A stretch of DNA of 64,000 nt from CAWEFA01 sp963851385 (GCA_963851385.1 CAWKPE010000024.1:41320-105319), one strand, 5' to 3'. Shown: positions 38,324 through 48,117, counted from the stretch's first letter. Numbers and translations: made by a program. The notes: a model not told the origin generated them from the sequence alone.

Positions 38324-41263
38324 TTATCGATTTCTTAACTTTTCAATTTCAGCAAAAAGTTCAATAAGGTGCTTCCGTTTACTTTGTGTCAGTTTTTTAG
38401 ATTTACTTTCTTTGAGCCACTTTTTTAATGGACCAAAATACCACTCAATTTTTTTAACATCATAAATTTGGTTTAGTGATTTTATAATTACTGTAGTAGA
38501 TAAAACAGCAGTATTACTAAGCAAAATATTAGAAACATAAAGAATTAGTTTATAACACCATTGTAATTCAGGAGATAATTTGGTTTCATCAAGAATTTTT
38601 TTAGAAATTCTAATTGCTTTAGCATTATCACAGAATAGTCCAAGTAAGAATAAATTGAAAATAGACAATGCAAATATATCTTTGTTTTGCTCTATTTCTA
38701 ATTTAATTTTAGTTTCAGGAAATTCATTTACAAATTTCAAAATGTCGTTTAAAGCTTCCTTATATTGGCTTTGTTCAAAAAATACCATGCCTCGTAAAAG
38801 AGTAGCATTAAATTTTTTATCATCTTTAATCTTTATTGCATTTGTGAAGTTCTCTATTGCTTTATCATATTTACCAGTTTGATAAAATATTATTCCTAAA
38901 TAATAAAAAGCATCATAACTATTTGAATTTATTTCAGTGGCTTTAGTTAGATACTCTATAGCTTTTTCAATTTTTTCATTCTTGTAAAGGAAATTCCCAT
39001 ATAATATAAAAACTTTATGCGATCTTGGAAACAAGTCAAGCACTTTCACAAATACTTCCTCGACTTTATTATAGTCTTCTTTTATGGCTATTAAAAAATC
39101 AATATAACGAAGCCAATAATCAAGATTTTCATGATCTATTTTCAGTGATGTCATAAAATATTTACGTGCACCTTCAATATCCTTTTTTTTGTAAAATAGA
39201 AATGTGCCGTAATCATATGCAAATTCTGCATCATTTGGTTTTAGTTCAATTGCTTTAATAAAATATTTTTCAGCTTTTTCCATATCTTCTTGAAAAGCCA
39301 AAAATTTGGCATATTGATGTATGATAATTGATTTCTTTGGATATTTTTTAACTATTCTTTTATATAAAATATTCTTTTTTTCTGTGGAAGTTTCATATCT
39401 AATATCAAGCATTTCATGTGGTAAGCTTGACATATTACCTTTTCTAATAGTTATAGATTCTAAAATTGCTCTTTCTTCTTTCGATAATTCATATATTGCC
39501 TGTTTATTATTTTTAAAATGATAATTCAATAATACGGTTAATAGTTTCTTACTTAAATCATCAAGGAATAAGGATAATGTTTTAGTTACATACTTTTCTA
39601 TATTTAATTTTTCAATATTTGCCTTAAACAAACTTTTTACAAAAAAAATTGGAATGGTTATTTTTCCCTTATTATTTCTTAATAATTTTGAGTTTACTTG
39701 TGAAACCAAAGAAAATGCTTCATCAACTAGGGAATAGCTAATTAATTCCATAATAAAAATCTTCCATACTAAACTATCATCTGTTTCTTTATGCATCAGA
39801 ACCCAACAAGGACAATCTTCGTTAAGATAAGCACAATCATGGTATTTTTCTCGAGAAATCATCATAATTTTTACAGCAGCCTCTCTAGCACATTTATTTT
39901 TTATCAATGCTACACGCTTTTCTATATGTTTAATATTTTTTCTTTCTTCACTCCCAGCTCTTTCATATACCATTAATTCATCAGTAAAGCTTTTTAAATA
40001 TATTTCATCTTTGCAACTATAGTCAGAAAGATATTTCATCTTTAAGTATTTGTTAATGATTTCAGTATCAGAATATAGCAGTGTAATATATCTAGCAAAC
40101 AGACCAATTATTCCATCACGGTTATCTGTCAGTTCAATACAAAACCGCATCATCGGTTCTGCGAGTTCATACTTGTTGTCTCGCCCAATATTATGGGCTT
40201 CTACAAAACCTTTATTTTGTAATTCATACATTTGTTTTGAAGTACCGCCGGGTGTTAAAAAACATTCTTTAGCAATTACTGAACCCAATTGTGGCTGGTG
40301 TTTTAATGCAAGGAAATAAATGATTTTTTGTTGTTGTGGAGGTAAATAACGAATAAATGATTCATAATATGGTTTTAGTTTATCTAGCGTTTTCAAAAAA
40401 GGCTCAGCCATATCGCTTTTTAATTCAGTTTTTAGAAATTCAAAAAATAAAGCTATTAAACGATGGTTCCCTCCTGAAAGGAAGTGAATTGTTTTAACTT
40501 GTCCTTGACCCTTTATAGTATTAAAATGATTTAACATTTTTTCTGGCCCCTCTATTTTTGCAAACTTTATTAAAAGTTCTTTAGTTTCATCAATATTCAA
40601 GCGGGTTAAATGAGTAATTTGAAAGAAGTTATGGAATGGTTTATCTTCTCTTTGAATATCAGCAAATAAGGTTTGACTAGTAGCTATTATGTTAACTTTA
40701 TCGTATTGTTGTATAAAATCTCTAAATCTAGCTTGTCCATTCTTCTTCATCCCTTCAAATATTTCATTTATATTTTCTACTAAGACAAGAAGTTTTTTCT
40801 TTTTTACATATGAAAGAAGAAATTCTATTGTTTTTTCTTCTCTTTCTTGTGGTTTAAGTTCTTTAAGCACATTCATTTTAAGGTGCCAATCTTTTTTTTG
40901 TTCTAGATTATTTCCCCAGCGAACAATAGCTTCCATAATCCTTATAAGAAAAGATAAAAAGGAATCAATACCTATTTCTTCTTCAGCCATATATGCTATA
41001 ATTGTCTTATCCATAAAGGCTTTATTTTCAGATAGTCGATTAAATAATACTTTCAAAATATGCGTTTTCCCACACCCTCTAGCACCAATTAATAAATGTT
41101 GAACATTTTGATTATTTAATGTTCCATTTATAATACTTTTTTCTAAGGAATCAACAATTTGTTTCCTACCTACTAATAGTTCTTCAAGGCGTTCCGGTTT
41201 TTCAATTTTTGAATTAAATATTAACATACCTTTAAGTTTTATCCAAAATTTATCATCCACCAC
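38324..41263 (-). CDS. P-loop ATPase with TPR repeats
   Basis: The N-terminal ATPase (about 20-290) has a VGR lead-in, Walker A GARGCGKT (60-67), Walker B LLVLVE (158-163, with Glu instead of Asp), a sensor IIATSQ and a SGGNHRL motif, the AAA/STAND ATPase pattern. A winged-helix-like part follows. Residues about 640-850 hold at least five TPR units (AEKYFIKAIELKPND and similar). Frame start 41263 overlaps the upstream ATPase; an ATG at 41227 (residue 13), 12 nt after its stop and preceded by AAAGG, is a good alternative. Regulatory or defence ATPase; function unproven. Confidence 0.75.
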   Translation of the reverse strand: MVDDKFWIKLKGMLIFNSKIEKPERLEELLVGRKQIVDSLEKSIINGTLNNQNVQHLLIGARGCGKTHILKVLFNRLSENKAFMDKTIIAYMAEEEIGIDSFLSFLIRIMEAIVRWGNNLEQKKDWHLKMNVLKELKPQEREEKTIEFLLSYVKKKKLLVLVENINEIFEGMKKNGQARFRDFIQQYDKVNIIATSQTLFADIQREDKPFHNFFQITHLTRLNIDETKELLIKFAKIEGPEKMLNHFNTIKGQGQVKTIHFLSGGNHRLIALFFEFLKTELKSDMAEPFLKTLDKLKPYYESFIRYLPPQQQKIIYFLALKHQPQLGSVIAKECFLTPGGTSKQMYELQNKGFVEAHNIGRDNKYELAEPMMRFCIELTDNRDGIIGLFARYITLLYSDTEIINKYLKMKYLSDYSCKDEIYLKSFTDELMVYERAGSEERKNIKHIEKRVALIKNKCAREAAVKIMMISREKYHDCAYLNEDCPCWVLMHKETDDSLVWKIFIMELISYSLVDEAFSLVSQVNSKLLRNNKGKITIPIFFVKSLFKANIEKLNIEKYVTKTLSLFLDDLSKKLLTVLLNYHFKNNKQAIYELSKEERAILESITIRKGNMSSLPHEMLDIRYETSTEKKNILYKRIVKKYPKKSIIIHQYAKFLAFQEDMEKAEKYFIKAIELKPNDAEFAYDYGTFLFYKKKDIEGARKYFMTSLKIDHENLDYWLRYIDFLIAIKEDYNKVEEVFVKVLDLFPRSHKVFILYGNFLYKNEKIEKAIEYLTKATEINSNSYDAFYYLGIIFYQTGKYDKAIENFTNAIKIKDDKKFNATLLRGMVFFEQSQYKEALNDILKFVNEFPETKIKLEIEQNKDIFALSIFNLFLLGLFCDNAKAIRISKKILDETKLSPELQWCYKLILYVSNILLSNTAVLSTTVIIKSLNQIYDVKKIEWYFGPLKKWLKESKSKKLTQSKRKHLIELFAEIEKLRNR

Positions 41264-42405
41264 TTTTTAAGCAAACTATATTTAAATTTATAAAATCTCT
41301 TTCCATCTTTTAAAATTCGATCAATATATAAGTCATCGAAAAGCTTCTTCAGAATTTGCTTAATTTTATCTATTTGTATACTTTGTTTTGCTGAAAGCAT
41401 ATTTGCAATCTCATCTTCACTTTTATATATTTTTTGACATGATAACCAATTCAGTATTTGTTTTGAAATAATTTTTATGTTTTCTTCGTAATAAGTGGAA
41501 ATCCTGTCCGAGAAGTGATTAAATTGAGCTTGATTCCCAGGTCCCGAAATAAGTCTTTTTACTCCTTTTATGATATTTTCATGAGTAAATGGAATATTAT
41601 AAATATAAAGTTCTTTGATAATCAAGTCAATATAAAAAGGTAAATAATTGACTTCCTTACATAATACTTTTATAATATCTTCATCTTTTGAAGCAATTAT
41701 AATATCTTTAGACTTTATTAAATGCCTGGCGAGCATTTCTGCATCTTCTGGATTCATTGCATCAAGAATTTCTATACTCATATCATTAATTGGCTCTCCT
41801 GCATATCCATATTCTCTCCTCAATATATCTATGACAACATTTATTCCAATTGAACCGCAAAAAATAAATTTGATTCCTTTATCTCCATATACTTGTCTAA
41901 TTTCTCTTAATGTGTCTCTCATCTCAATAGCTTCATTTGCAAGTTTGTACTCTCTAGTATACTTGTACAGCATCATAGGGAATTCATCTATCATGATTAA
42001 TACATTTTTACCTTGTTGCGCAATAATTAAATCTTCAATTATTTTTTTTATGGCTTCTTTCCAATGATTACGAAATGAAGGTAATTTCATATCTTTAAGT
42101 TGCATTCCCGCAAAATTATTTTCGTACCAATCACTAAATTTTTTACTTTTTGTGACTTTTATTAGTTTATCATCTACCAATTGCCTATAAAGATCATGTA
42201 CAAACTCTTCCGGACTTGATTTACCTTCAACTATAAAAAAAACTGGCACAAAATCTGCCGGATGTATTGTAGTAATTTTTTTAAGTAAATAAGTTTTACC
42301 CATTCTACGGTGTGATAACAATACAACACTTTGATTTTTTAATACACTAAACAAATTTTTGATCTCGGTGTCTCTACCTATAATATTTGAATTGTCAAAT
42401 TTCAT
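41239..42405 (-). CDS. P-loop ATPase of the archaeal/MNS-STAND type
   Basis: This 388-residue ATPase has IIGRDTEIKNLF, Walker A SHRRMGKT (31-38, first Gly replaced by Ser), Walker B VLIMIDEFPMML (D140, E141), a sensor IKFIFCGSIG and a LPFYIDLIIKELY segment, as in the archaeal ATPase family. The C-terminus resembles a winged helix (SEDEIANMLSAKQSIQIDKIKQILKKL). It is the first gene of a two-gene unit with the TPR ATPase and lies 32 nt from a regulated promoter. Pairs of such ATPases occur in defence loci, but the partner combination here is not one I can name. Confidence 0.75.
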   Translation of the reverse strand: MKFDNSNIIGRDTEIKNLFSVLKNQSVVLLSHRRMGKTYLLKKITTIHPADFVPVFFIVEGKSSPEEFVHDLYRQLVDDKLIKVTKSKKFSDWYENNFAGMQLKDMKLPSFRNHWKEAIKKIIEDLIIAQQGKNVLIMIDEFPMMLYKYTREYKLANEAIEMRDTLREIRQVYGDKGIKFIFCGSIGINVVIDILRREYGYAGEPINDMSIEILDAMNPEDAEMLARHLIKSKDIIIASKDEDIIKVLCKEVNYLPFYIDLIIKELYIYNIPFTHENIIKGVKRLISGPGNQAQFNHFSDRISTYYEENIKIISKQILNWLSCQKIYKSEDEIANMLSAKQSIQIDKIKQILKKLFDDLYIDRILKDGKRFYKFKYSLLKKWWMINFG

Positions 42406-42436
42406 TAAAGTTTGATTTTACAATATTATTATTTAG

Positions 42437-42497
42437 CAAATATAAGACAATTTTATCTTACGACAAATATATCTTAAGATAAATTTATCGTAAGATA
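42437..42497 (-). promoter_or_regulatory. Promoter with symmetric composite operator for the ATPase pair
   Basis: On the minus strand, TTTG (42467-42464), 19 nt and TATATTTG (42444-42437) form a full Bacteroidota promoter. Overlaid on it is TATCTTACGA (42454-42463), 6 nt, palindrome TATCTTAAGATA (42470-42481), 6 nt, TCGTAAGATA (42488-42497), perfectly centred at 42475.5. The -33 box lies in the first gap. Binding there by a repressor would block transcription. The regulator is unknown. Confidence 0.65.
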
Positions 42498-43012
42498 TAA
42501 ATAGCTTCTGTTTATTCTATTATTGTATTAATAATGAAGTAATTTAGATTATTTATACTAAAAAATATTAATATTAATAAAGACTATTAATGATAGCACA
42601 TTTAAGAGCAGAAAATTATATGCAAAAAAAATGAATAAAAACTGAGAAATGAAATATGTCTTAAAAAACAAATGAAGAATTAAATAAAATAACTTGTTCA
42701 ATTGATTTAATACTTCAACTAGTAAAATTATGATTATCACAAATCAATTACTCTTTTGGTCTTAAATTAATAAAAAAATATAAGAAAAGAAAACTTTTTT
42801 CATCAGTAAATATATAAACTTTCAAGTGTGATATAAAAATTGCAACCCATTTGGTAACTCTTTGTTTCGTGTGCCTTTTGTATGAAATAGAATGTGAGGT
42901 TGGATTGCCAAATCTAATATATAGCAAGAAGTAACTTCATAAGATTAACTAGTAATCTCAATAGAAACTAACATTAATTGAGTTTACAATTCTTAATGAA
43001 AGGGATGCCGAT
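42498..43012. other. AT-rich intergenic stretch upstream of the ATPase pair
   Basis: About 515 bp with no credible gene. It is AT-rich (poly-A and poly-T tracts near 42770-42800), with a slightly less AT-rich 42840-42920 segment. Nothing conserved was recognised. Confidence 0.4.
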
Positions 43013-43852
43013 TTAATCTTTATCTGAAGAATTATGATGTTCATAATTAGAATCTTCTTCCTTAACTTTATTTTTAACATATTCCCAGGTTGAGTCTGGC
43101 ATCAACGGCATAATTTTAAACTTTTCCTTTTTCCTAAGATTTAGAATTTCAGCAGTTCTGTCTTTCGTATTCGGATGTGTGCTAACCCATTCAAAATTTT
43201 CAGGTATATCGGATTTTTTAGAAAGCCGGAATAACAAATCGGCAAAATGAACCGGATCGATATTTGCTTTGGCAAGGTATCGTACAGCCGATGAGTCTGC
43301 TTCTCTTTCCATTTCACGGTCAAATGCCGTTGAAGAAATTGTTTGTACTACTTCTCGCAGAATCTCACCACTCGAATTACCTCCAGCCAAAGTTGCCAGT
43401 ATTGATATGCCTACTTCCTTTGAAAGTTTCTTTACCAGGTGCCTATGTTCAACATGTCCTATTTCATGAGCCATTACTGAACCAAGTTCTTCGGGATTTT
43501 TACAGAATTTAATAATGCCGGTATAGATTGCAATATTATTTCCAGGTAATGTAAAAGCGTTCACATCCTCGTTGTAAAAAATATAAATTTTAATTTTTGA
43601 AGTATCTATTTTATTGGCCTTGCATATCCTGTCTTTAATATCATTGATTATTTTTATGGCACTATCTGATTCAAAAGTTCTGTTCGTTTTTTTCAGATAA
43701 TCAATAATTGATTTTCCAAGTTTATCTTCGTTGGATTTGTTTAGCTTCTTAAAATCCATTTTCCCGGTAAAGTCGATTTTACTGAGCAAAAACCAAGTGC
43801 CGAAGAAAAGGCAGAGAAAAGTAATAAACTGAAATAAAAACTTGTTTAACAT
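43013..43852 (-). CDS. M48-family metallopeptidase (BepA/LoiP-like)
   Basis: The zinc site HEIGH lies at 129-133 (SVMAHEIGHVEHRH), with the third ligand Glu in DREMEREADSSAVRYL. An N-terminal membrane helix (about 4-23) anchors or exports it. The fold matches the M48 peptidases that act in outer-membrane protein quality control. It is the last gene of a four-gene minus-strand group with the DUF4870-like, DUF2752 and TM2 genes, 60 nt after the first of these. Confidence 0.92.
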   Translation of the reverse strand: MLNKFLFQFITFLCLFFGTWFLLSKIDFTGKMDFKKLNKSNEDKLGKSIIDYLKKTNRTFESDSAIKIINDIKDRICKANKIDTSKIKIYIFYNEDVNAFTLPGNNIAIYTGIIKFCKNPEELGSVMAHEIGHVEHRHLVKKLSKEVGISILATLAGGNSSGEILREVVQTISSTAFDREMEREADSSAVRYLAKANIDPVHFADLLFRLSKKSDIPENFEWVSTHPNTKDRTAEILNLRKKEKFKIMPLMPDSTWEYVKNKVKEEDSNYEHHNSSDKD

Positions 43853-43912
43853 AGAATATTTAATTAAAATTAATCAGTTCAAAAACAAAAGTTTTTCTTC
43901 AAAAAATATAAG

Positions 43913-44353
43913 TTATTTATTGATTCCAAAAAATACATTAGTTAAAGGACCAAATATCCACCATTCATCATGTTTCCCTTTCCTGGTGAGTATAGCACCC
44001 CTCATTGTAACAATAAATTCAAAAATATTAAAAAATACAATTGTAATCATGTATGCCAGGTATTTATTAGTAACTACATTGCTTCCGAACATAATCGACA
44101 TTGTCCAGGAAAAGCCAACACCATTCATACATACAATAGCAACTTGTGACAACAAAGCCTGAGTGCAATGCCACCGTGTGAATAGCGTTCCTTTGAGGTT
44201 TCCCAGGAAAAATATAAACGTTGCAATAAGATTTATAATAGGGAAAGGAAGTCCGGCAATTAAGGCAATTATTGACATCAGATAACTGTTCGATGCCTTC
44301 TCGGCTTCTAAATCATTGGGAGTATAAAGAGAACTTTTATCGTCAGTATTCAT
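43913..44353 (-). CDS. DUF4870/Tic20-like membrane protein
   Basis: A small integral membrane protein of 146 residues with three to four hydrophobic helices (SIIALIAGLPFPIINLIATFIFFL, TQALLSQVAIVCM, YLAYMITIVFFNIFEFIVTM). A TRWHCTQALLSQ segment corresponds to the HxxQAL region of DUF4870. It overlaps the DUF2752 gene by 4 bp. Function unknown; family assignment moderate. Confidence 0.65.
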   Translation of the reverse strand: MNTDDKSSLYTPNDLEAEKASNSYLMSIIALIAGLPFPIINLIATFIFFLGNLKGTLFTRWHCTQALLSQVAIVCMNGVGFSWTMSIMFGSNVVTNKYLAYMITIVFFNIFEFIVTMRGAILTRKGKHDEWWIFGPLTNVFFGINK

Positions 44354-44760
44354 AAAGCTTTTTTAATATTAATTATCCAAATTAAGATTACTAAAATTAC
44401 AGCGGGCAAAGCTACCCATTTTTTTATAATAAGTTTTTCTGATTTATTATAAAAAGAGTGAAAACTGTTTTTTCGTAAAATTAAATCTGCAATTATCCAA
44501 GTGGGAAAAACTAAAAGCATAAATGCCAAGATAAAACCCAACGGATTGCTGCCTAAAGCATCCAAGGGTTTGCCATTCATTAAATATAAAAGCGCATGAG
44601 TAGTACCACAAGATGGACAAGGTAAGCCTGTAATGTTTTTAAACAAACATACGCTAACGGTTTTATCGCCTGAAGTAAATTGTTTGTAATTCCAGAAAAG
44701 CCAAACGTACCCTGCCATTGCTAATGCAAGAACAATATAATATAATTTATTCCTCGACAT
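44350..44760 (-). CDS. DUF2752 membrane protein
   Basis: A small membrane protein of 136 residues carrying the family motif CLFKNITGLPCPSCGTTHAL, a conserved CPxCG cluster at a membrane edge, then two more hydrophobic helices. DUF2752 proteins are often encoded beside TM2-domain genes, as here. The biochemical role is unknown. It overlaps the next gene by 4 bp and the TM2 gene by 1 bp. Confidence 0.88.
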   Translation of the reverse strand: MSRNKLYYIVLALAMAGYVWLFWNYKQFTSGDKTVSVCLFKNITGLPCPSCGTTHALLYLMNGKPLDALGSNPLGFILAFMLLVFPTWIIADLILRKNSFHSFYNKSEKLIIKKWVALPAVILVILIWIINIKKAL

Positions 44761-45098
44761 TAAATCATAGACATTTGAAGTTTAGTATAATTTACTTCAC
44801 GAGTCCGACCCATAATTAAAAACCAGTCAACAATTGTCCAAATACCCAATCCACCGCAAGTTAATAATTTAGCTATACCTAAACCGACATCACCAATTAC
44901 AAATCTGTCGATTCCCCAATGTCCTCCCATTAATGAAACTATTAAGGAAATTGTTGGTTCTTTCAGATTAGTCGATAATACACGAGTGAATTTTGAATCG
45001 TCCATCTGTAAAAGTCGCTCACGAATTTGAGGGACCAAATAGCTTTCAAAATATTTGCCACATGTCATTAAATAAGTGTCTACTTTTTGCGCATCCAT
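44760..45098 (-). CDS. TM2-domain membrane protein
   Basis: This 112-residue protein has a soluble N-terminal helix region (about 1-45), then the TM2 pair of helices with SLMGGHWGIDRFVIGDVGLGIAKLLTCGG, the GxxGxDRFYxG signature with Trp-His before the turn, and IWTIVDWFLIMGRTR. It is the first gene of the TM2-DUF2752-DUF4870-like-M48 group. TM2 proteins have no agreed function in bacteria. Confidence 0.9.
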   Translation of the reverse strand: MDAQKVDTYLMTCGKYFESYLVPQIRERLLQMDDSKFTRVLSTNLKEPTISLIVSLMGGHWGIDRFVIGDVGLGIAKLLTCGGLGIWTIVDWFLIMGRTREVNYTKLQMSMI

Positions 45099-45407
45099 AA
45101 TTATAGGTTTTAATTAAACTTAGGTCTACTCTTAAGGTTTTTCGAGAACACCCCGTTTTTAGGCTGGTTTCCAGTCTCCAGTATTATAAAAGTATGAATT
45201 TCCTTTGAATTACAATTCAAAAGACGTTAAAAGTTAAAGAGTCTTAAATAAATCCAATGATATTATATCACTCTGGTAAAAGACTTTTTAAAATTATTAA
45301 CAACCTAATTTTAACTGGCTGAAAAACGACTTTACGAGGATGCAATGTCAAACACGGATAATTTTCCCATACGAAATCTTCGTCGTTTTCTTAGAAGCTG
45401 TAAAACC
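45099..45407. other. Intergenic region with palindrome
   Basis: No gene is seen. TTTGAATT and AATTCAAA form an 8-bp inverted pair with a 2-nt gap near 45206, and TTGAATTACAATTCAA-type symmetry suggests a regulatory site or small hairpin. The right end runs into the terminator of the T9SS gene. Confidence 0.4.
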
Positions 45408-45436
45408 AAAAAGCCCCATTTTCATGAGGCTTTTTT
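45408..45436 (-). terminator. Intrinsic terminator of the T9SS cargo gene
   Basis: AAAAAGCC (45408-45415) pairs with GGCTTTTTT (45428-45436), giving T-runs on both strands, 5 nt from the stop codon of the minus-strand gene. It may also serve as a bidirectional stop. Confidence 0.75.
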
Positions 45437-45441
45437 AATTA

Positions 45442-48117
45442 TTACTGCTTTATAAGCTTGAACTTTTGAGTTCCGTTTATCTCTAAAATATACAAACCGG
45501 ATTTCAATTTAGATACATTTATATTGCCATTTTCTAATGAGCCAGAAAGTCTTGCTCTTCCATTTATATCATAAATAACATAATGTATTATCTTGTAATT
45601 CGGATTTTCAACTATTAGTATTTCAGATACAGGATTTGGATAAATTATAAAATTGCCTTTTCCCGTAAGTGAATTTATCAAAGTTAAAATTGATTTTACA
45701 GCAGGGTTGTTTTCAGCGGTACTTATATTATATTCCTCACTACCTTGTGAACCGGTATACTCACAAACATGGACTATGTAAGTCGCTCCACGATTAAGGT
45801 TGGTAACTGTTACACTATTACCTGTTCCTTTATAAACACTGTACCATCCTGATGATTCAATTTGACTACCATTAATAAAACTGGGATTAGCTGTATAAGT
45901 AGTGTCATCAAGTGGAGAAGATGAGCCCGTAGAACCTAGCTTAACAAATACAATGCAACTATCACCATTTCCCCTTGTCCAACTTAAATTCATTTTATTA
46001 GTAGATACTCCGCTGAAAATAATGTCTTTAGCTTGTATAGAAGGAATATTGTTAATGCTATAAGCAATAGAACCTATCCAGTTTGAATTACCCCCTGTTA
46101 ATGCAAAATTATGCAGGATACCTTTATTTAAAGTCGATTTTGAATCTAACAAAATTGTATCTTTCGGGTTATCTCCGCCTGCTATTCCCTGGTTAAAATC
46201 GTAATAGTCTACCAACCCCGATTCTCTGCCTGATAATTCTTTATTCTGGTACTTAAGAATTTCAGCACCCGAAAGAGCTTTGTTCCATATGCTTAAATTA
46301 TCTAAATTGCCATAAAATAGATATTGATCAAGAGCACCGGTACCAATGGCTCCAATTTGTAAGGCTCCTCCGCCAATTCCTGACAGATCTTTGTTTTCTT
46401 CAGCTTCTAACAGCCCATTTATATATATTTTCACAATAAAAGTTGAAGTATCATAGGTTACAGCAACGTTGGACCATTGGTTAATAGGAAGAGTATCGGT
46501 TGAATAAATATCTTCACTGCCGGCATAAAATCTTAAATTTTCTCCATCCACTTCAAACCAGAATCCATCCCATGTTGATGTATTAGTACATGTCCCAAGA
46601 ATCATTTTTTCATTACTACCTTCAGCAGGAAATACAGAAGCCATGTATGTAAACGGGGCTTCTGCCGGATTTATATCTGTACTTACATAATCATCAACAC
46701 CGTCAAAATTGAGGCAATTATTATTATTAGTGGTCATAGCCCATATAAGTGCATTGGCCATTATTTTGGCTCCATCGGTAGTTTTATCCCAAAAGTCGCT
46801 ACGCATATCAGAAGAAACCGGGTAAAAATTTAACGATACCCTGCGTACTTTCATGGCACCAACATTTTCCCTTGCAGCTATAAGTATATCATCGTTATCA
46901 TAGCTGGCAACAACATATGCACCAGGAGCCAGACTATCTGATGTGGAGCAATAACTGCTGGTCCCTCCGTTAAAACTATTGATTCCATTCATTATTGCAT
47001 GACCTGGTTCTTGAATTGTCCCTAAAGTTAGTGTAGAACCATCTGTTAATCCTCCAGGCATCAAACATCCATAATTTAATGAATTAAACCTGCCGCCAAT
47101 TTTGTAATCAATATCAAAATCAAAATTTGCATCAACAACTATTCCACCTAAATCTACATAGGAAGCAAGGTTATTTCCCAATAATAAAGTATCCATAAAA
47201 TACTCATCAGCCCAAATTAATATTGCTTTGTAATTTTTCAATGTATTTAATGAGGGAGTAACATTCATTAAATTAACGGTATCAACTTCACTAAACATGC
47301 CTGTTGATAAAATTTTATTTCTGACATCATAAATCCATGAATCATCATCTTCCGCTCCAGCGATCAGTACTTTAGGTAAATAGCTGTGCAGGTTTGAAAC
47401 CCAGGTAAGGGCATTGGCCATTATTTTTGCGCCATCTGTACTAGGATCCCAACAACCTGAAAGAGCATCTGATGAAGGAGGGAAAAAATTTAACGAAACC
47501 CTGCGCACCTTTGCAGAACCGACATTTTCTCTTGCAGCTATACATATTGCTTTATTGTCGTATAGTGCTATCACGTAAGCTCCTGGTGCCAGTGAATCTG
47601 AAGTGGATACATAACTTTCGGTTCCACCATCAAACGAAATAACATCTTTCATAATCGGGTGATTAGGAAGAAGTATTGAGTCTAAAGTTAATTCAGTACC
47701 TTCGGTTTGGTCCAAAGGAACCAAGCAACGGTAAGCGATTGAATCAAATTTCCCTCCAAGGGGTATGGATGCATTTTCAAAAACAGCATCGACAACACCG
47801 CCACCGTTTTCAATATATGCGGCAAGATTGTTACCCAAGAGTGCCGTATCATCAGGCGAATCATCTGTGAAAACGAGAACTGCATTATATTCTTCTAATG
47901 TAGCAATGTCGGGTGTACTTGAAGTAGTATTAATTACATCAACCGCACTGAACATACCCGTTGCATTAAGTTTAGATTGAACGTCTGCAATATATGCAGA
48001 ATCATCTGCTGCAAGAACCAATACTTTGGGTAGTGCAGCAAAGCTAATTCCTGACATTAACCATAGGGCAAAAAACAATAACCCGAATTTTAATTTAATA
48101 AGTAGATTTTTTCTCAT
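45442..48117 (-). CDS. Large secreted T9SS-dependent protein with tandem ThuA-like repeats and LamG
   Basis: A signal peptide (1-28) is followed by two homologous 215-residue blocks: LPKVLVLAADDSAYIADVQ at 29 and LPKVLIAGAEDDDSWIYDV near 247. Each has the same LLGNNLA, IPLGGKF/YKIGGRF, SYVSTSDSLAPGAYV and RRVSLNF/DGAKIMANAL pieces, resembling a ThuA/GATase-like fold. A LamG-type domain (about 465-625), an Fn3-like domain (about 690-795) and the T9SS type A sorting domain (about 810-891, YPNPVSEILIV.. GLYILEI) follow. It is transported across the outer membrane and probably binds surface or extracellular material. No enzyme residues can be named. Confidence 0.85.
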   Translation of the reverse strand: MRKNLLIKLKFGLLFFALWLMSGISFAALPKVLVLAADDSAYIADVQSKLNATGMFSAVDVINTTSSTPDIATLEEYNAVLVFTDDSPDDTALLGNNLAAYIENGGGVVDAVFENASIPLGGKFDSIAYRCLVPLDQTEGTELTLDSILLPNHPIMKDVISFDGGTESYVSTSDSLAPGAYVIALYDNKAICIAARENVGSAKVRRVSLNFFPPSSDALSGCWDPSTDGAKIMANALTWVSNLHSYLPKVLIAGAEDDDSWIYDVRNKILSTGMFSEVDTVNLMNVTPSLNTLKNYKAILIWADEYFMDTLLLGNNLASYVDLGGIVVDANFDFDIDYKIGGRFNSLNYGCLMPGGLTDGSTLTLGTIQEPGHAIMNGINSFNGGTSSYCSTSDSLAPGAYVVASYDNDDILIAARENVGAMKVRRVSLNFYPVSSDMRSDFWDKTTDGAKIMANALIWAMTTNNNNCLNFDGVDDYVSTDINPAEAPFTYMASVFPAEGSNEKMILGTCTNTSTWDGFWFEVDGENLRFYAGSEDIYSTDTLPINQWSNVAVTYDTSTFIVKIYINGLLEAEENKDLSGIGGGALQIGAIGTGALDQYLFYGNLDNLSIWNKALSGAEILKYQNKELSGRESGLVDYYDFNQGIAGGDNPKDTILLDSKSTLNKGILHNFALTGGNSNWIGSIAYSINNIPSIQAKDIIFSGVSTNKMNLSWTRGNGDSCIVFVKLGSTGSSSPLDDTTYTANPSFINGSQIESSGWYSVYKGTGNSVTVTNLNRGATYIVHVCEYTGSQGSEEYNISTAENNPAVKSILTLINSLTGKGNFIIYPNPVSEILIVENPNYKIIHYVIYDINGRARLSGSLENGNINVSKLKSGLYILEINGTQKFKLIKQ

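Noticed and set aside
42558..42740. 60-residue minus-strand frame upstream of the ATPase operator
   Set aside because: AT-rich low-complexity translation without promoter or family signal.
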